This document shows, piece by piece, positions 62,915-64,000 of a stretch of 64,000 nt of DNA. The translations under genes were made by a program, and so were the position numbers. The first letter of the stretch is position 1; each line of letters opens with the position of its first letter. The stretch comes from Candidatus Bathyarchaeia archaeon (GTDB taxonomy: Archaea > Thermoproteota > Bathyarchaeia > 40CM-2-53-6). The notes beneath the pieces were generated by a model that saw only the letters and a list, made by a program, of their open reading frames with translations, ran no database searches and was not told the origin of the DNA. The DNA lies in the NCBI GenBank assembly GCA_035935655.1, contig DASYWW010000039.1, positions 1 through 64,000 of the forward strand. The letters run 5' to 3'.

Positions 62915-64000
62915 TCATTCCAGGTAGATTGCCGGCCTGTACGGTTCCGACATCCTAGCCCGTCCCTTAGGGTCATTTATCTTTGGATCTCCCTCCTGCC
63001 AGACGTCGATCGCGCACTTGAATTCTCGCCGATAGAAATCCGCTGAATCAGCAAAGATACTATTCTCCGCAACGATACCATCTTCCAAGCGTGACCGTCG
63101 CATCTCGTTGGGCATCTGGTTTGCCTGTTGAATCGCTTTGCCAGCATAGTCTGCAGCCGCCTTTCCTAGAGATCGAAGCTGAGGATCTGCCATGACTTCC
63201 TTGATGAAGTCGCTTTGTCTCTTCTTCTCTTCTGCAGCCTTCAATGCTTTGAGGAGGACCTGCCACTTCCAATCAGTCGCCGTGTAGTATGCGATTCGCT
63301 TCGGGGTGATGCCTGTGGCCTTCAGAATCTCGCCCGTATCATCCAGCACATCTCTTATGAGTGCTTCCGCTCGTTCCGCCGAGGGATCCTTCTGATTCTC
63401 GTTTTCTTCAGGCCAGTCTGCCTGAACAACGAATCCCGTGTTTCCAATACGGCTCCACATCTCCTCCGCAGTATGCGGAGCTAGCGGGGCAAGCATTCTC
63501 GTTCTGGTCTCCAGAACCTTCCGTAGAACCCAGTCTCGATTGTCCGACCTCGACTTTTTTGGCCCCAGTCTTCTATTGTACCATGCAATATCGTTCTCAA
63601 GATGGTAGAGGATGACGTTGATTGTTTCTCTGACCCTCAGCCTATCCAGCGCATTCGTGGCCGCGTGAACTGCGTTGCTCAAGCGGCTGATCATCCACCG
63701 GTCTAGCGTGGAAGATCTCGATTTCCTAGCGGTTTTCTTCGATCCTAGTTTTCTCGACTGTCCTATCAGAGCTGCAAGTCTCTCTTGGAGAGATAGGGCA
63801 AGGGTTTCACTGAAGTCAGTGTCCTGGCCCAGTTCAGCCGTTACCATTACTCCCACACGGACTGGATCTGCTCCGAACTTGGCAATTCCCTGTCGGAGCG
63901 GGATAATGTTCTCGAGCGATTTCGACATCTTCGCGCCTTCCATCAGGACGAAACCGTTGGCGACAATTCCCTTCGGCCACTGTTTCTCAGGGAAGAGGGT
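62915..64000 (-). CDS. leuS: leucyl-tRNA synthetase, C-terminal part (runs off the window)
   Basis: The frame is open to the window edge and reads FPEKQWPKGIVANGFVLMEGAKMSKSLENIIPLRQGI. The KMSKS loop closes the class I catalytic core, followed by the anticodon-binding helical domain (APHTAEEMWSRIG) and the archaeal LeuRS C-terminal extension. About 362 residues are visible of a protein usually around 950. The catalytic HIGH part is beyond 64000. Confidence 0.93.
   Translation of the reverse strand, partial: TLFPEKQWPKGIVANGFVLMEGAKMSKSLENIIPLRQGIAKFGADPVRVGVMVTAELGQDTDFSETLALSLQERLAALIGQSRKLGSKKTARKSRSSTLDRWMISRLSNAVHAATNALDRLRVRETINVILYHLENDIAWYNRRLGPKKSRSDNRDWVLRKVLETRTRMLAPLAPHTAEEMWSRIGNTGFVVQADWPEENENQKDPSAERAEALIRDVLDDTGEILKATGITPKRIAYYTATDWKWQVLLKALKAAEEKKRQSDFIKEVMADPQLRSLGKAAADYAGKAIQQANQMPNEMRRSRLEDGIVAENSIFADSADFYRREFKCAIDVWQEGDPKINDPKGRARMSEPYRPAIYLE

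Noticed and set aside
1-64000. CRISPR arrays, rRNA genes, insertion sequences with transposase
   Set aside because: No regularly spaced repeats, rRNA core sequences, or transposase motifs were found on either strand.

Overview
The window is a gene-dense stretch of an archaeal chromosome. The evidence is an Orc1/Cdc6 initiator, MCM, a GINS subunit, Hel308, small and large RFC clamp-loader subunits, aIF5A with deoxyhypusine synthase, SRP54, Nob1, archaeal-type LeuRS, compact genes with little or no leader, TATA-like boxes about 35-50 bases before many starts, and very frequent TTG/GTG starts. A eukaryote-type DNA topoisomerase IB points to the TACK side (Nitrososphaeria/Bathyarchaeia-like). An F420-type oxidoreductase fits this. 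The exact lineage cannot be fixed from the sequence alone.

Layout. 1-4.7 kb: FkbM-like methyltransferase, Orc1/Cdc6, a winged-helix regulator, a 56-residue AN1 zinc-finger protein, a DEAD-box RNA helicase and a secreted protein. 4.8-7 kb: a deoxyhypusine-synthase-like enzyme convergent with inositol-phosphate synthase. 7.1-19.6 kb: a replication and repair island. GINS, MCM and Hel308 run left, and RFC-small and RFC-large run right. MCM and Hel308 each carry two inteins, so inteins make up more than half of the two open frames. 19.6-24.9 kb: purB, an asparagine-synthase-like gene, membrane proteins, a rhodanese, a second FkbM-like methyltransferase and an intron-bearing tRNA gene. 25-31.7 kb: an anion-type ABC importer with a duplicated permease, and a DrrA/ABC-2 exporter. 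31.7-35.3 kb: a broken double acetyltransferase, an LhgO-type oxidoreductase and a dead VOC gene. 35.3-39.5 kb: Nob1 and NAD kinase, aIF5A, deoxyhypusine synthase and SRP54. 39.5-51 kb: small zinc proteins, an NSUN-type methyltransferase, a frameshifted DHH phosphoesterase, a P5C dehydrogenase, GfcR, nicotinate phosphoribosyltransferase, PLP and hydroxyacid enzymes, and a KaiC-like protein without a P-loop. 51.5-52.5 kb: an RHS-repeat remnant. 52.6-64 kb: topoisomerase IB, a Hef-type helicase, a nucleotidyltransferase, several membrane proteins, a lactate/malate dehydrogenase, a nitroreductase, a protein phosphatase, a channel-like protein and the 3' part of leuS.

Most notable: four inteins in two adjacent replication and repair genes. 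GINS and the Hef-type helicase have no ATG/GTG/TTG start, so a CTG start is likely, and an ABC permease may share it. A non-coding element of about 250 bases occurs twice (about 40.55-40.79 and 47.95-48.18 kb). The tRNA gene is 140 bases long. There are two deoxyhypusine-synthase paralogues. Four convergent gene pairs have reciprocally overlapping stop codons. Four reading frames are disrupted; these may be real decay or sequence errors.
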